Shown here: one piece after another, positions 39,411 through 52,591 of the stretch | Numbering within the stretch: position 1 is the first letter of the stretch | Layout of the letters: every line of letters starts with the position of its first letter | Source: Gilliamella sp. Choc5-1 | Lineage (GTDB): Bacteria > Pseudomonadota > Gammaproteobacteria > Enterobacterales > Orbaceae | Direction: 5' to 3' | Length of the DNA stretch: 57,811 bases | Assembly (NCBI RefSeq): GCF_001690595.1 | Contig: NZ_LZHH01000083.1 | Span: forward strand, 1-57,811 | Notes under the pieces: generated by a model | Database searches by the model: none | What the model saw: only the letters and a program-made list of their open reading frames with translations | What the model was told of the DNA's origin: nothing | Translations under genes and position numbers: made by a program

Positions 39411-42400
39411 AAAAACTTAATCTTTTTGATTTACCTCTAACTGGTCGAACTTTAATTGAAGCATCGGCTGGAACTGGTAAAACTTATTCTCTTGCCTTTA
39501 TTTACTTAAGATTATTATTGGGCATTGGTCAAAATAGTTACCCAAGGCCTTTAAATGTTAACGAAATTCTGGTTGTGACTTTTACCAAAGCGGCAACTCA
39601 AGAACTTCGATCGAGGATAAGGCAAAATATTCAAGAACTGCGAATAGGCCTATTACAAGGACATCATAAAGATCCTATTTATCAACAACTCATTGAATTA
39701 ATTGATGATAGAAAATTTGCAGTACAGCAACTTACTATTGCTCAACAGTCAATGGATGATGCGGCTATTTATACTATACATAGTTTTTGCCAACGAATAC
39801 TAACTAGCCATGCATTTGAATCGGGTGTTTTATTTGAGCAAAAGCTAATTTCTGATGAATATGAATTAAAATTAAGAGTAACCCAAGATTTTTGGCGTCA
39901 CTATTTTACACCACTTGATAAACCACTTGCTTATTTAGTGCTTGCTACATGGCAAGATCCAACGGCATTGCTAAAAGACATCACCCCTTATTTAGGGTTA
40001 GATTTCAACAATGCTGGCAAGGTAAACCTAGATATAAGTACAACAATAAAGTTTTTTTACCAACAAAGTTATGAAAAAATTGAAAATATTAAAAAATCTT
40101 GGTTAACTTTGTCTGAAAAATTAGTTGAAATCATTGTACAATCAGGTGTCAGCAAACAATCATATAGTAGTCGAAATCTACCCAATTGGGTAATTAAAGT
40201 ATCGGCATGGGCTAACAGCGAAACTCGAACGTTTGAATTACCTAACGAACTTGAAAAATTTAAGCAATCAGTTTTAATCGAAAAGACGAAAGAAGGAAAA
40301 AGTGTTCCATATCATCCGTTTTTTGAACAAATTGACGATCTATATAAACAACCTTTTGATCTACGAAGCCAAATCTTAATGGATATCGTCAGTGTAATTC
40401 AAAAAGGGCTCTATAACGAAAAAATCAAAAATGGCGAGATGAGCTTTGACGATCTTATTTGGCAACTAAATCGTGCACTAAAAGCAAAAGCAGGAGATCG
40501 ATTGGCGCAAAGTATAGCCTCAAAATATTGTGTTGCTTTAATTGATGAGTTCCAGGATACCGATCCTGCTCAGTATCAAATTTTTGATCGTATTTATGAC
40601 AGGAAAAAGTTAGATCGAGGTCTATTATTTATTGGTGATCCAAAACAAGCAATTTACAGCTTTCGAGGTGCAGATATATTCACTTACTTAAAAGCTAAAC
40701 AATCGACAGGGGAAAATTCTTTTACCATGGATGTAAACCATCGTTCATCTGCTTCGATGGTCAAAGCTGTTAACCAATTATTTTCTAATTGCGATAATCC
40801 ATTTATATTTAATGATATTCCTTTTTTACCCATGGAAGCGGCAAAACGGAATCAGCAAAAGTCTTTGCAAGTTAACAACCAAGAAGTATCGGCATTATCT
40901 GCTTACTTACTGCCTGATGATATTGCAACTAATTCAGATTATCAAGAACACATGGCTAGTTGTTGTGCTACTCAAATAGTGACTTTACTGTCTAATTCGT
41001 CAATGTTAATTGATAGCGAAAACGAACAACGTCCAGTGACTACAGCTGACATTGCAATCTTAGTGCGTAATGGGCGTGAAGCCGAAGTTATCCAACAAAA
41101 ATTGACTCATTGCGGTGTTAAAAGTGTCTACTTGTCAAACAATAGTAGTGTGTTTTCTTCAAATGAAGCAAAAGATGTATTGAGCCTATTGCAAGCTGTT
41201 TTAATGCCAGAAAACGAAACAATGCTCAAGCTAGCATTAATGACATCGCTATTAGGTCAAACCATGACAGACCTTGAACAAATCACTGACGATCAAGATA
41301 AATGGGAAAGTTTGATCGAAGAATTCAAACAATATCAAGCAATTTGGCAATATTATGATGTATTGGTTATGTTACGCCGAATGATGAAAAAACGGCATCT
41401 AGCTGAAAACATCTTAGCTCGCCAAGATGGTGAACGAACATTAACTAACTTAATGCATTTAGGTGAATTACTTCAAGAAACATCAAATGAGTTAGATGGT
41501 CCACACGCCTTAATTCGGTGGTTGACAAAACAAATTGTTAACCCAGATCCAAATTTAGAAAATCATCAGCAACGCCTTGAAAGTGATGAAAACCTTGTCA
41601 AGATTATTACTATTCATAAATCAAAGGGATTAGAGTTTCCGATTGTTTGGTTACCATTTATTTCAATATATCGTGCATCCGATAGCCAATTTTATCATGA
41701 TAAAAATAATGACTATCAGCCAACTTATGCATGGTTACAGTCTGATGAGATTAAAGAGCAGATAGAAAAAGAGCGACTTGCTGAAGATTTGCGGCTATTA
41801 TATGTTGCAATGACTCGCTCGGTTTATCATTGTAGTATTGGACTTGCTTCATTGAAAAAAAGCCAATCGGCTATTAATCATTTATTAAAAAGTGAATTAA
41901 GATCAATTGCCAATATAGCTAATTTAATTGATATCCAATTACCAATAGAGAGCGAACAGTATATTCCGCCAATTTTGCCAAATCAATCATTATCGGCTAA
42001 CGTATTTTCGCGTAATATCTCAGACAGTTGGCGGGTCACAAGTTATACTGAATTACAAAAGCATAATCATAATGTATTGGCTTATAAGCCTGATCTTATT
42101 AATGACTGGGACGAATCCCCATACGAATCCGATAAAGTACAATCAAACGACACACAATATGATATCCACCATTTTCCTAAAGGAGCATATGTCGGTACAT
42201 TAATGCACAGCATTATGGAAGATATCACATCAGATAATCTTGTTGAATTATGTAATCAGATGGTAAAAAAGCTCAATTTAGAAACAGAGTGGAATAGCGT
42301 AGTAACAAATTGGATGCAACAGATATTGACTACAAAACTGCATGATCCAAATTTAATATTATCGCAAGTGTTAATGGGGCAACATATTAACGAATTGCAA

Positions 42401-42865
42401 TTCTATCTCCCTATACGCAAAACAGTCACTAGTCAGCAATTAGATAGTTTGTGTAAACAATATGATCATTTATCAAGATTATGTCCCGAATTAGATTTTG
42501 AGTCGGTACAAGGTATGCTAAGAGGCTTTATCGATTTAGTCTTCAAATTTGAAGGGAAATATTATGTGGTTGATTATAAATCTAATTGGTTAGGTGAATG
42601 TGTTGATGCTTATAGCCAAGAAGCACTTGAAAAAGTGATGTGCGATCATCGCTATGACCTACAATATCAACTTTACTGTTTAGCATTGCATCGTTTTTTA
42701 AAAGGACGTTTGTCTAATTACCAATACCAAACGCATTTTGGAGGGGTATACTATCTCTTTTTACGAGGAATGCCCGAGCAAGGCATTTTTTATCACCTAC
42801 CTCAGCAAGAATTTATCGAAGAACTTGATAAGCTGTTTGATGGTGAAATGTTAAATGGAATATAA
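39389..42865 (+). CDS. recB: Exodeoxyribonuclease V beta subunit RecB
   Basis: A 1158-residue helicase-nuclease of RecBCD recombination repair. Walker A is EASAGTGKTY (near residue 30), Walker B is ALIDEFQDTDP, and the UvrD-like motifs HRSSASMV, IHKSKGLEFPIVWLPF and RLLYVAMTRS follow. The C-terminal nuclease motif GFIDLVF with VVDYKSN supplies the metal ligands (Asp, Asp, Lys). E. coli RecB is 1180. The start overlaps sixA. recC and recD, adjacent in E. coli, are not in the window; lacZ follows on the opposite strand. Confidence 0.94.
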   Translation: MVSSSGVKKLNLFDLPLTGRTLIEASAGTGKTYSLAFIYLRLLLGIGQNSYPRPLNVNEILVVTFTKAATQELRSRIRQNIQELRIGLLQGHHKDPIYQQLIELIDDRKFAVQQLTIAQQSMDDAAIYTIHSFCQRILTSHAFESGVLFEQKLISDEYELKLRVTQDFWRHYFTPLDKPLAYLVLATWQDPTALLKDITPYLGLDFNNAGKVNLDISTTIKFFYQQSYEKIENIKKSWLTLSEKLVEIIVQSGVSKQSYSSRNLPNWVIKVSAWANSETRTFELPNELEKFKQSVLIEKTKEGKSVPYHPFFEQIDDLYKQPFDLRSQILMDIVSVIQKGLYNEKIKNGEMSFDDLIWQLNRALKAKAGDRLAQSIASKYCVALIDEFQDTDPAQYQIFDRIYDRKKLDRGLLFIGDPKQAIYSFRGADIFTYLKAKQSTGENSFTMDVNHRSSASMVKAVNQLFSNCDNPFIFNDIPFLPMEAAKRNQQKSLQVNNQEVSALSAYLLPDDIATNSDYQEHMASCCATQIVTLLSNSSMLIDSENEQRPVTTADIAILVRNGREAEVIQQKLTHCGVKSVYLSNNSSVFSSNEAKDVLSLLQAVLMPENETMLKLALMTSLLGQTMTDLEQITDDQDKWESLIEEFKQYQAIWQYYDVLVMLRRMMKKRHLAENILARQDGERTLTNLMHLGELLQETSNELDGPHALIRWLTKQIVNPDPNLENHQQRLESDENLVKIITIHKSKGLEFPIVWLPFISIYRASDSQFYHDKNNDYQPTYAWLQSDEIKEQIEKERLAEDLRLLYVAMTRSVYHCSIGLASLKKSQSAINHLLKSELRSIANIANLIDIQLPIESEQYIPPILPNQSLSANVFSRNISDSWRVTSYTELQKHNHNVLAYKPDLINDWDESPYESDKVQSNDTQYDIHHFPKGAYVGTLMHSIMEDITSDNLVELCNQMVKKLNLETEWNSVVTNWMQQILTTKLHDPNLILSQVLMGQHINELQFYLPIRKTVTSQQLDSLCKQYDHLSRLCPELDFESVQGMLRGFIDLVFKFEGKYYVVDYKSNWLGECVDAYSQEALEKVMCDHRYDLQYQLYCLALHRFLKGRLSNYQYQTHFGGVYYLFLRGMPEQGIFYHLPQQEFIEELDKLFDGEMLNGI

Positions 42866-42914
42866 CAATTATTAAGAAATAACCATATCGAAAAATACAA
42901 TTGAATAAAAATAA

Positions 42915-42932
42915 GGCACCCAAAACGGTGCC
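42915..42932. terminator. Bidirectional terminator between recB and lacZ
   Basis: GGCACC (42915-42920) pairs with GGTGCC (42927-42932). A-rich sequence on the left and ATATTTTT on the right allow termination in both directions between the convergent genes. Confidence 0.75.
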
Positions 42933-42951
42933 ATATTTTTAGATGGCTTAT

Positions 42952-46050
<3,099 letters not shown>

Positions 46051-46092
46051 TTACTCTGATTATTGTTACTATCACCGATTTATTTACTAATT

Positions 46093-46098
46093 ATTATA
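46093..46098 (-). promoter_or_regulatory. lacZ -10 element
   Basis: A perfect minus-strand TATAAT, predicting a start near 46086. The CRP-like site centre (46126.5) would then be close to -41, the class II position. Confidence 0.6.
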
Positions 46099-46118
46099 GG
46101 GAGTCTGTAATTAAATAC

Positions 46119-46134
46119 GGTGATCTTGTTAACA
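46119..46134 (-). promoter_or_regulatory. CRP-like site, lacZ promoter
   Basis: GGTGA-N6-TAACA, two mismatches from TGTGA-N6-TCACA. Its centre is 19 bases from the centre of the adjacent gal operator, the spacing I recall for CRP and OE in the E. coli gal promoter. Confidence 0.5.
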
Positions 46135-46137
46135 TTT

Positions 46138-46153
46138 ATGTAATCGTATACAT
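46138..46153 (-). promoter_or_regulatory. gal-type operator upstream of lacZ
   Basis: ATGTAATCGTATACAT fits the GalR/GalS pattern xTGnAAnCGnTTnCAx with one mismatch. It lies 100 bases upstream of the lacZ start codon; the alpha-galactosidase gene has an equivalent site at 51847-51862. Confidence 0.65.
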
Positions 46154-46253
46154 AAAATATTAAATCTAGTTTTATCGATTTTTATTAATTAAAAAATTAT
46201 GATTCGAGGGGAAATATATTTACTAATGTTGTATATAACATGATAATTTTTAA

Positions 46254-46269
46254 TGTGATATCTATCACA
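46254..46269 (+). promoter_or_regulatory. CRP site for the porin gene
   Basis: TGTGA-TATCTA-TCACA is a perfect CRP core palindrome. With a TATATT -10 at 46309-46314, the predicted start (about 46321) places CRP near -60, the class I position. Confidence 0.75.
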
Positions 46270-46337
46270 ATATTAGTGTTTAGTTTTTGAATAGTCGTTT
46301 TTATTAGTTATATTGAAATTACCTATTAAAAGGTATT

Positions 46338-46369
46338 GGATTGTTACCGATTTATAGCGGGCAAAACCT
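46338..46369 (+). promoter_or_regulatory. RAT antiterminator (BglG/LicT/SacY type)
   Basis: The leader RNA of the porin gene contains GGATTGTTACCG, an 8-base loop and CGGGCAAAACCT, which is the ribonucleic antiterminator consensus of the bgl/sac/lic systems (E. coli bgl GGATTGTTACTG with CAGGCAAAACC). Its 3' arm overlaps the 5' arm of the terminator at 46363-46405, so the two folds exclude each other. A BglG-family protein, dephosphorylated when its PTS sugar is present, would stabilise this fold. No such protein is encoded in the window. Confidence 0.88.
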
Positions 46370-46405
46370 AAAGAATAGTTATGACTATTTTTTAGGTTTT
46401 TTTTT
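46363..46405 (+). terminator. Leader terminator upstream of the porin gene
   Basis: AAAACCTAAA and AATAGT pair with ACTATT and TTTAGGTTTT across a TATG loop, followed by a run of T. It lies about 60 bases before the porin ATG and would stop transcription unless the overlapping RAT forms. Confidence 0.88.
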
Positions 46406-46452
46406 GTCTCAAATTTAAAAGATTTTTAAATATTTTTTAATAATAAGTTTAG

Positions 46453-48183
<1,731 letters not shown>

Positions 48184-48203
48184 GTGATATAAAATAAGAC
48201 TTA

Positions 48204-48247
48204 TCATCTGAACTATATTATAGATGTAAAATATATGGTTCAGATGA
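48204..48247. terminator. Inverted repeat between porin and repressor genes
   Basis: TCATCTGAAC (48204-48213) is complementary to GTTCAGATGA (48238-48247), with an AT-rich interior that can extend the stem, between two convergent genes. T-runs are weak, so the terminator call is tentative. Confidence 0.5.
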
Positions 48248-48284
48248 AAAATGGATACTTTGTTGATGTATAACTACTTTATTT

Positions 48285-49292
48285 TTAACTATTAATAAAA
48301 GCTACTGAATAACGCTTAGTTAAGGTTGGTATATAGACGTTAATCAAATTTGTTGGAATACTTTCTCCTTTCGCAAGCTTTAGTGCTAATCCAGCAGCTT
48401 TTTCAGCCATTGTCTGTAAAGGATAACGAATGGTAGTTAATTTAGGATGTAAATAACGCGATAAAACAAGATCATCAAAACCAATAATCGAAATATCGTT
48501 TGGAATTTTAATATCATTATCATAAAGCACAGACATTGCACCGGCAGCCATTGAATCGTTATAACAAGCAATTGCGGTGATATGGCAGTTGCGTTCAAGT
48601 AATGACATCATTGCTTGTTCGCCACCTATTTCATTAGGTAAACCAATCGCAATAAGGTTTTCATTAACATCAATACCATGTTCTAACAATGCGTCTTTAT
48701 AGCCTTGTAAACGATCAGATGAATCAGAAATATTATGATTTGAACATAAATAACCAATTCTAGTATGTCCATGTTGAATTAAATGTTTGACTGCAAGATA
48801 AGAGCCGTAACGATCATCAAGAGCAATACAGCGTTTTTCAAATCCTTTTACGATACGATTAATTAGAACCATACCTGGTACTTGTTGCATCAATTTTTCT
48901 AGATCGCTATCAGAGAGCATTTTGGCATGTACAACTAACGACGAACAGCGATGCTCAATTAATTGAGTAATCGCATTATATTCTTGTTGCTCATTATGAT
49001 AGCCATTACCGATCAACAAAAAATGACCTGTTCGTGAGGCAACTTTTTCAACGGTACTAACCATGGCACCAAAAAATGGATCCGATACATCAGCTACAAC
49101 AATGCCAATAGTATTCGAATTTTGTTGTGATAAAGCACGTGCATTAGCATCAGGATAGTAGTTTAATTTTTCCATAGCTTCTTTTACGGTATCTCTAGTA
49201 TTATCTCGAACGTTATTTGCGTTATTGATTACGCGAGATACAGTTGCAACTGAAACTTTAGCTAAACGCGCAACATCTTTTATTGTCGCCAT
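48285..49292 (-). CDS. galS: GalR/GalS-type LacI-family repressor
   Basis: A 335-residue repressor. The N-terminal helix-turn-helix MATIKDVARLAKVSVATVSRVINN and hinge (residues 1-60) precede a periplasmic-binding-like effector domain. Segments such as GIVVADVSDPFFGAMV, PGMVLINRIVKGFEKRC and SIIGFDDLVLSRYLHPKLTT track E. coli GalS and GalR, with GalS appearing somewhat closer; the symbol is given on that basis. The ligand is presumably galactose. Gal-type operators upstream of lacZ and the alpha-galactosidase gene are its likely targets. Confidence 0.85.
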   Translation of the reverse strand: MATIKDVARLAKVSVATVSRVINNANNVRDNTRDTVKEAMEKLNYYPDANARALSQQNSNTIGIVVADVSDPFFGAMVSTVEKVASRTGHFLLIGNGYHNEQQEYNAITQLIEHRCSSLVVHAKMLSDSDLEKLMQQVPGMVLINRIVKGFEKRCIALDDRYGSYLAVKHLIQHGHTRIGYLCSNHNISDSSDRLQGYKDALLEHGIDVNENLIAIGLPNEIGGEQAMMSLLERNCHITAIACYNDSMAAGAMSVLYDNDIKIPNDISIIGFDDLVLSRYLHPKLTTIRYPLQTMAEKAAGLALKLAKGESIPTNLINVYIPTLTKRYSVAFINS

Positions 49293-49627
49293 AAAAAACC
49301 TTTTAATTAATTACTATTTATAAAATATGGATAATTTTCATACTTAATATTTGTCAATATAGAGTTCTGTAGATTAACAATAATTTAAGAAAAATGCTTA
49401 GAGTGAAAAGGATTATCTTTTACTGTCTTCAAGTTAATTCGCTTGCAATACTCTTGATATATGGCCGAATTAACCGATTATAATAAGGTAAAATAAAAAC
49501 TTTGCCAATAATATCATTGGTGAATTGAAAACTAGAATTGTTTCATTAAAAATTGAATATTAAGGGGACAGCGATTAGCAAATCCCCTGATAGTCGCTAA
49601 ATAATTAATTTAAAAGTATTAATAACA
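49293..49627. other. Gap holding the repressor promoter and a 3' structure
   Basis: No gene is supported in these 335 bases. The repressor promoter is likely TTGACA (minus, 49357-49352), an 18-base spacer and TATCCA (49333-49328). The part near the alpha-galactosidase stop carries the GC-rich interleaved repeats listed separately. I see no gal operator here. Confidence 0.5.
49563..49598. other. Interleaved inverted repeats, possible pseudoknot
   Basis: AGGGGA (49563-49568) pairs with TCCCCT (49583-49588), and AGCGA (49570-49574) pairs with TCGCT (49594-49598). The two stems are interleaved, the pattern of an H-type pseudoknot, about 30 bases beyond the alpha-galactosidase stop. Confidence 0.35.
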
Positions 49628-51745
49628 TTATTTAGCAGTTACTTTTATTAATATAGCCGTTGCTGGGTCAAGTACTGGTAAAGGTAATCCGACATCCATT
49701 AACCAATCACCAGATAGTGTTGTTTTATCTTTCATCCATTGTGGTAATATTTTCATAACATGACCATTTATTTTTGGATCAATATTATCTGGCATATCAA
49801 GCACCTCAATTTGGTATTGCTTATCAGCTAACAAACCAGCCAATCGCAAATTACCACTTAACGCATAGGTTGGTAATGTTAATTGAGCAATAATAAACAC
49901 AGCTTCTTTTTGGTCTTGGCTAACAACACCATAACTTTGCATAGCTGGGTTATCATCAACATCTAATCTTACAGAGTTACCGCTATGTAACAAAGGACGG
50001 AGTTGTTTATGTAAATTAATATAATATGCAAAACCTTTCTGTTCTTGCTCAGATACTTTTACTGGATCAAGCTCAACTCCCATATGACCAAATAAAGCAG
50101 TTAGACCGCGTAAATTCATATGTAGCTCACGGAATGTAGTATGACATAATGCACCACCAATATGAGCACCCATGACTTCTGGAGGGAAGAAATAACTCAT
50201 TCCGCGTTGAATTATTTGTCTATCTAATGCATCGTTAGAATCTGAAGTCCAAAAACGTTGTGTACGCTTTAAAATCTCATAATCAATTCGACCTCCACCT
50301 GATGAACAAGATTCTATTTCAACGGTAGGGAATTTTTCTTGCAAAATATCAAGCAATCGGTAAAGTGTTTTAGTTTGGCCAACAATTGCAGGATTACCTT
50401 CATGACCAGGTTGAACAATTTCACGATTCATATCCCATTTAATATAATCAATGTTATAACTACTGAGTAACCACGTTAGCCTTTCAAGCAGATATTCAAA
50501 AACAGCTGGGTTTTGTAGATCAAGTAAATACTGATGGCGACCTTCTGGTTGTTGATAACCTGGTAGTTCAAGTAACCAATCGGGATGAGCACGATAAAGA
50601 TCTGAGTTTTTATTAATCATTTCTGGCTCAACCCAAATACCAAACTCCATACCAAGATCTTTAACATGTTTAATAACCGGTTCTAAACCATTGGGATATT
50701 TTCGCTCATCTAAATACCAATCACCTAATCCTTGGTAATCATCATCACGTTTACCAAACCAACCGTCATCAATGATAAAGCGTTCAACACCAATTTGAGC
50801 TGCCTTAGTCGCCATTTTCATAATGTAATCAGGGTTATGGTCAAAAAAGATACCTTCCCATGTATTAAGATGAACAGGACGAGCTTTATTTTTGGCGAAT
50901 TTAATAATATTACTGCGTAGAAACTGGTGGAAATGTTGACTCATTTTATTTAAGCCTTCATCACTATAGGTAGCATATAACCAAGGCGTACTTAAAGATT
51001 CACCTTTAGCTAGTGATATTTCTCCTGCATAATACAGAGCTTCAGCTTGAATAAAACGTTTACCGTTACTTTTAACTGCAACTTGAATGCGATGATTACC
51101 ACTCCATCCCAAGTGGATTCCCCAAACTTCGCCAGTTTGTTCTTTAAAACCTTCGGTACCAACCATCATCCCAGGAAAATATTCGTGTGATGTTCGTCCT
51201 CGTCGATTTTCTTGTAAATAACCACAATGTGATATTTTAGTTCGATGAGGGAAAAACTCTTTAATCCAACGACCACTAAAAGCCATTAATTCTTGTGCCC
51301 GTTCAGGAATAGGTAACGTAATAGAAAAACGATTAACTTGATATGGTTCATCACCTAAATTGGTTAAAGTATTTTGACACTGCAATACACCATTTTTATC
51401 TAAAATAAAAAGGCTGGTTAAACGAAGTTTAGCAATATTATCTTCACTAATAATGGTAATGTTATTGTCAGTTTTATTAACCTCTTTAGTTGTAAAAACG
51501 GGAGACCAATCTTTACCATTTCGGTGTCCTTCAAGTCCAGGTGTGCTAAAATTACCTAAACCTTCTTCTGGGCATAGAGTAAATGGAACGTTGACATCAA
51601 TACGGGAATTAGGGACAGCAGGGTAAAGCATGTCAATCATTTCAGGTTGAAAATTTTGTAACCGTTTACCAAAATAACACAATTCGGCATACGGTTCAGT
51701 GCGAAAAAGGATATCTATATTGTTGTTGCTAAGACGATAATTCAT
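49628..51745 (-). CDS. Alpha-galactosidase, GH36
   Basis: A 705-residue enzyme releasing terminal alpha-galactose from melibiose, raffinose-type sugars or galactolipids. The nucleophile Asp is in YIKWDMNREI and the acid/base Asp in RFWTSDSNDA. ERFIIDDGWFGKRDDD and IESCSSGGGRIDYEIL are GH36 signatures. No signal peptide is visible, so it is cytosolic. The frame extends 27 bases upstream, but GGAG lies 5 bases before the ATG at 51745 (MNYRLSNNN), which is taken as the start. It resembles plasmid RafA-type enzymes in size. No raffinose permease is adjacent. Confidence 0.93.
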   Translation of the reverse strand: MNYRLSNNNIDILFRTEPYAELCYFGKRLQNFQPEMIDMLYPAVPNSRIDVNVPFTLCPEEGLGNFSTPGLEGHRNGKDWSPVFTTKEVNKTDNNITIISEDNIAKLRLTSLFILDKNGVLQCQNTLTNLGDEPYQVNRFSITLPIPERAQELMAFSGRWIKEFFPHRTKISHCGYLQENRRGRTSHEYFPGMMVGTEGFKEQTGEVWGIHLGWSGNHRIQVAVKSNGKRFIQAEALYYAGEISLAKGESLSTPWLYATYSDEGLNKMSQHFHQFLRSNIIKFAKNKARPVHLNTWEGIFFDHNPDYIMKMATKAAQIGVERFIIDDGWFGKRDDDYQGLGDWYLDERKYPNGLEPVIKHVKDLGMEFGIWVEPEMINKNSDLYRAHPDWLLELPGYQQPEGRHQYLLDLQNPAVFEYLLERLTWLLSSYNIDYIKWDMNREIVQPGHEGNPAIVGQTKTLYRLLDILQEKFPTVEIESCSSGGGRIDYEILKRTQRFWTSDSNDALDRQIIQRGMSYFFPPEVMGAHIGGALCHTTFRELHMNLRGLTALFGHMGVELDPVKVSEQEQKGFAYYINLHKQLRPLLHSGNSVRLDVDDNPAMQSYGVVSQDQKEAVFIIAQLTLPTYALSGNLRLAGLLADKQYQIEVLDMPDNIDPKINGHVMKILPQWMKDKTTLSGDWLMDVGLPLPVLDPATAILIKVTAK

Positions 51746-51824
51746 AATGGCTCCAAATTTGTAATATTTCACTTATATAAAATAATAGCTATTTATATAA
51801 AATAATATTTTTAATTTCATATTT

Positions 51825-51840
51825 TGTGATTAAGATCTCA
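51825..51840 (-). promoter_or_regulatory. CRP-like site, alpha-galactosidase promoter
   Basis: TGTGA-TTAAGA-TCTCA has one mismatch from the CRP core. It lies between the gal operator and a TATATA -10 candidate at 51799-51794, near -41 to -45. Confidence 0.6.
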
Positions 51841-51846
51841 TTAAAA

Positions 51847-51862
51847 ATGTAAACGATTTCAT
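51847..51862 (-). promoter_or_regulatory. gal-type operator upstream of alpha-galactosidase
   Basis: ATGTAAACGATTTCAT matches the GalR/GalS operator core TGnAAnCGnTTnCA fully and 13 of 16 bases of E. coli galOE as I recall it. It is 102 bases upstream of the start codon, nearly the same distance as for lacZ. Confidence 0.75.
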
Positions 51863-51976
51863 TATTGAAGGTCATATTTATTTTAGTTTTTAAAACTATT
51901 TATTATAAAATGAATATGCGACTTGCTATTATTTTATGTTATCATGAAACTATTTATAGATGCTTATTGGAAATAT

Positions 51977-52588
51977 ATGAAAAAACATAATATTATTGCA
52001 CTACTTTCGTTTTTTGCGATTTCTTTTAATGGTTACGCTATAGACAAATATGTGACTGATAATGTCGATATTTATTTGCGTAGAGGTCCTGGTTCGCAAT
52101 ATGCGTTTTCTAATGCAGTTAAAGCAGGAGAAAAAGTTGTTGAGCTTGAAAAAAGCGCAGATGGCAAATTTACTCGCATTCAACTTAATAATGGTAGCAC
52201 CGCTTGGATTGAAACAAGTAAACTAAATGAACAACCTAGTTATAAAGAACGCTTTCCAGCGCTAGAAGCAAAACTAGCAGAATATCAAGATAAAGTTGAT
52301 AATGCTGAGGCAAATCAACAAAAATTGTTAAGTGACTATATCCAAAAGTTGCAGACGGCTGAAAAATCTATAGAAACGCTTCAAAATAAAAATGAAGCAC
52401 TAGAACAAAAAGTTAAAGAACAAAATTCACGAATTGAATCAATGCTAAATCAAGTTGATGATAAACGTCGTGACCTTATTATAACTTGGTTTACCTATGG
52501 TGGCCTTGTTGCTGGAGGCGGTCTTATTTTAGGACTTATATTACCAAGAATTATACCAAGCCGACGCAAGAAAGATCGTTGGATGTGA
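51977..52588 (+). CDS. ygiM: SH3-domain membrane protein YgiM (TIGR04211)
   Basis: A 203-residue protein with a signal peptide (MKKHNIIALLSFFAISFNGYA), a bacterial SH3 domain (about residues 25-85; YLRRGPGSQYAFSNAVKAGE), a long coiled coil (about 95-165) and one C-terminal membrane helix ending PRIIPSRRKKDRWM. The layout and tail match E. coli YgiM (206 residues), which also precedes cca. The frame opens at 51923, but the ATG at 51977 puts the signal peptide first. cca starts 3 bases after the stop. Confidence 0.9.
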   Translation: MKKHNIIALLSFFAISFNGYAIDKYVTDNVDIYLRRGPGSQYAFSNAVKAGEKVVELEKSADGKFTRIQLNNGSTAWIETSKLNEQPSYKERFPALEAKLAEYQDKVDNAEANQQKLLSDYIQKLQTAEKSIETLQNKNEALEQKVKEQNSRIESMLNQVDDKRRDLIITWFTYGGLVAGGGLILGLILPRIIPSRRKKDRWM

Positions 52589-52591
52589 TAG

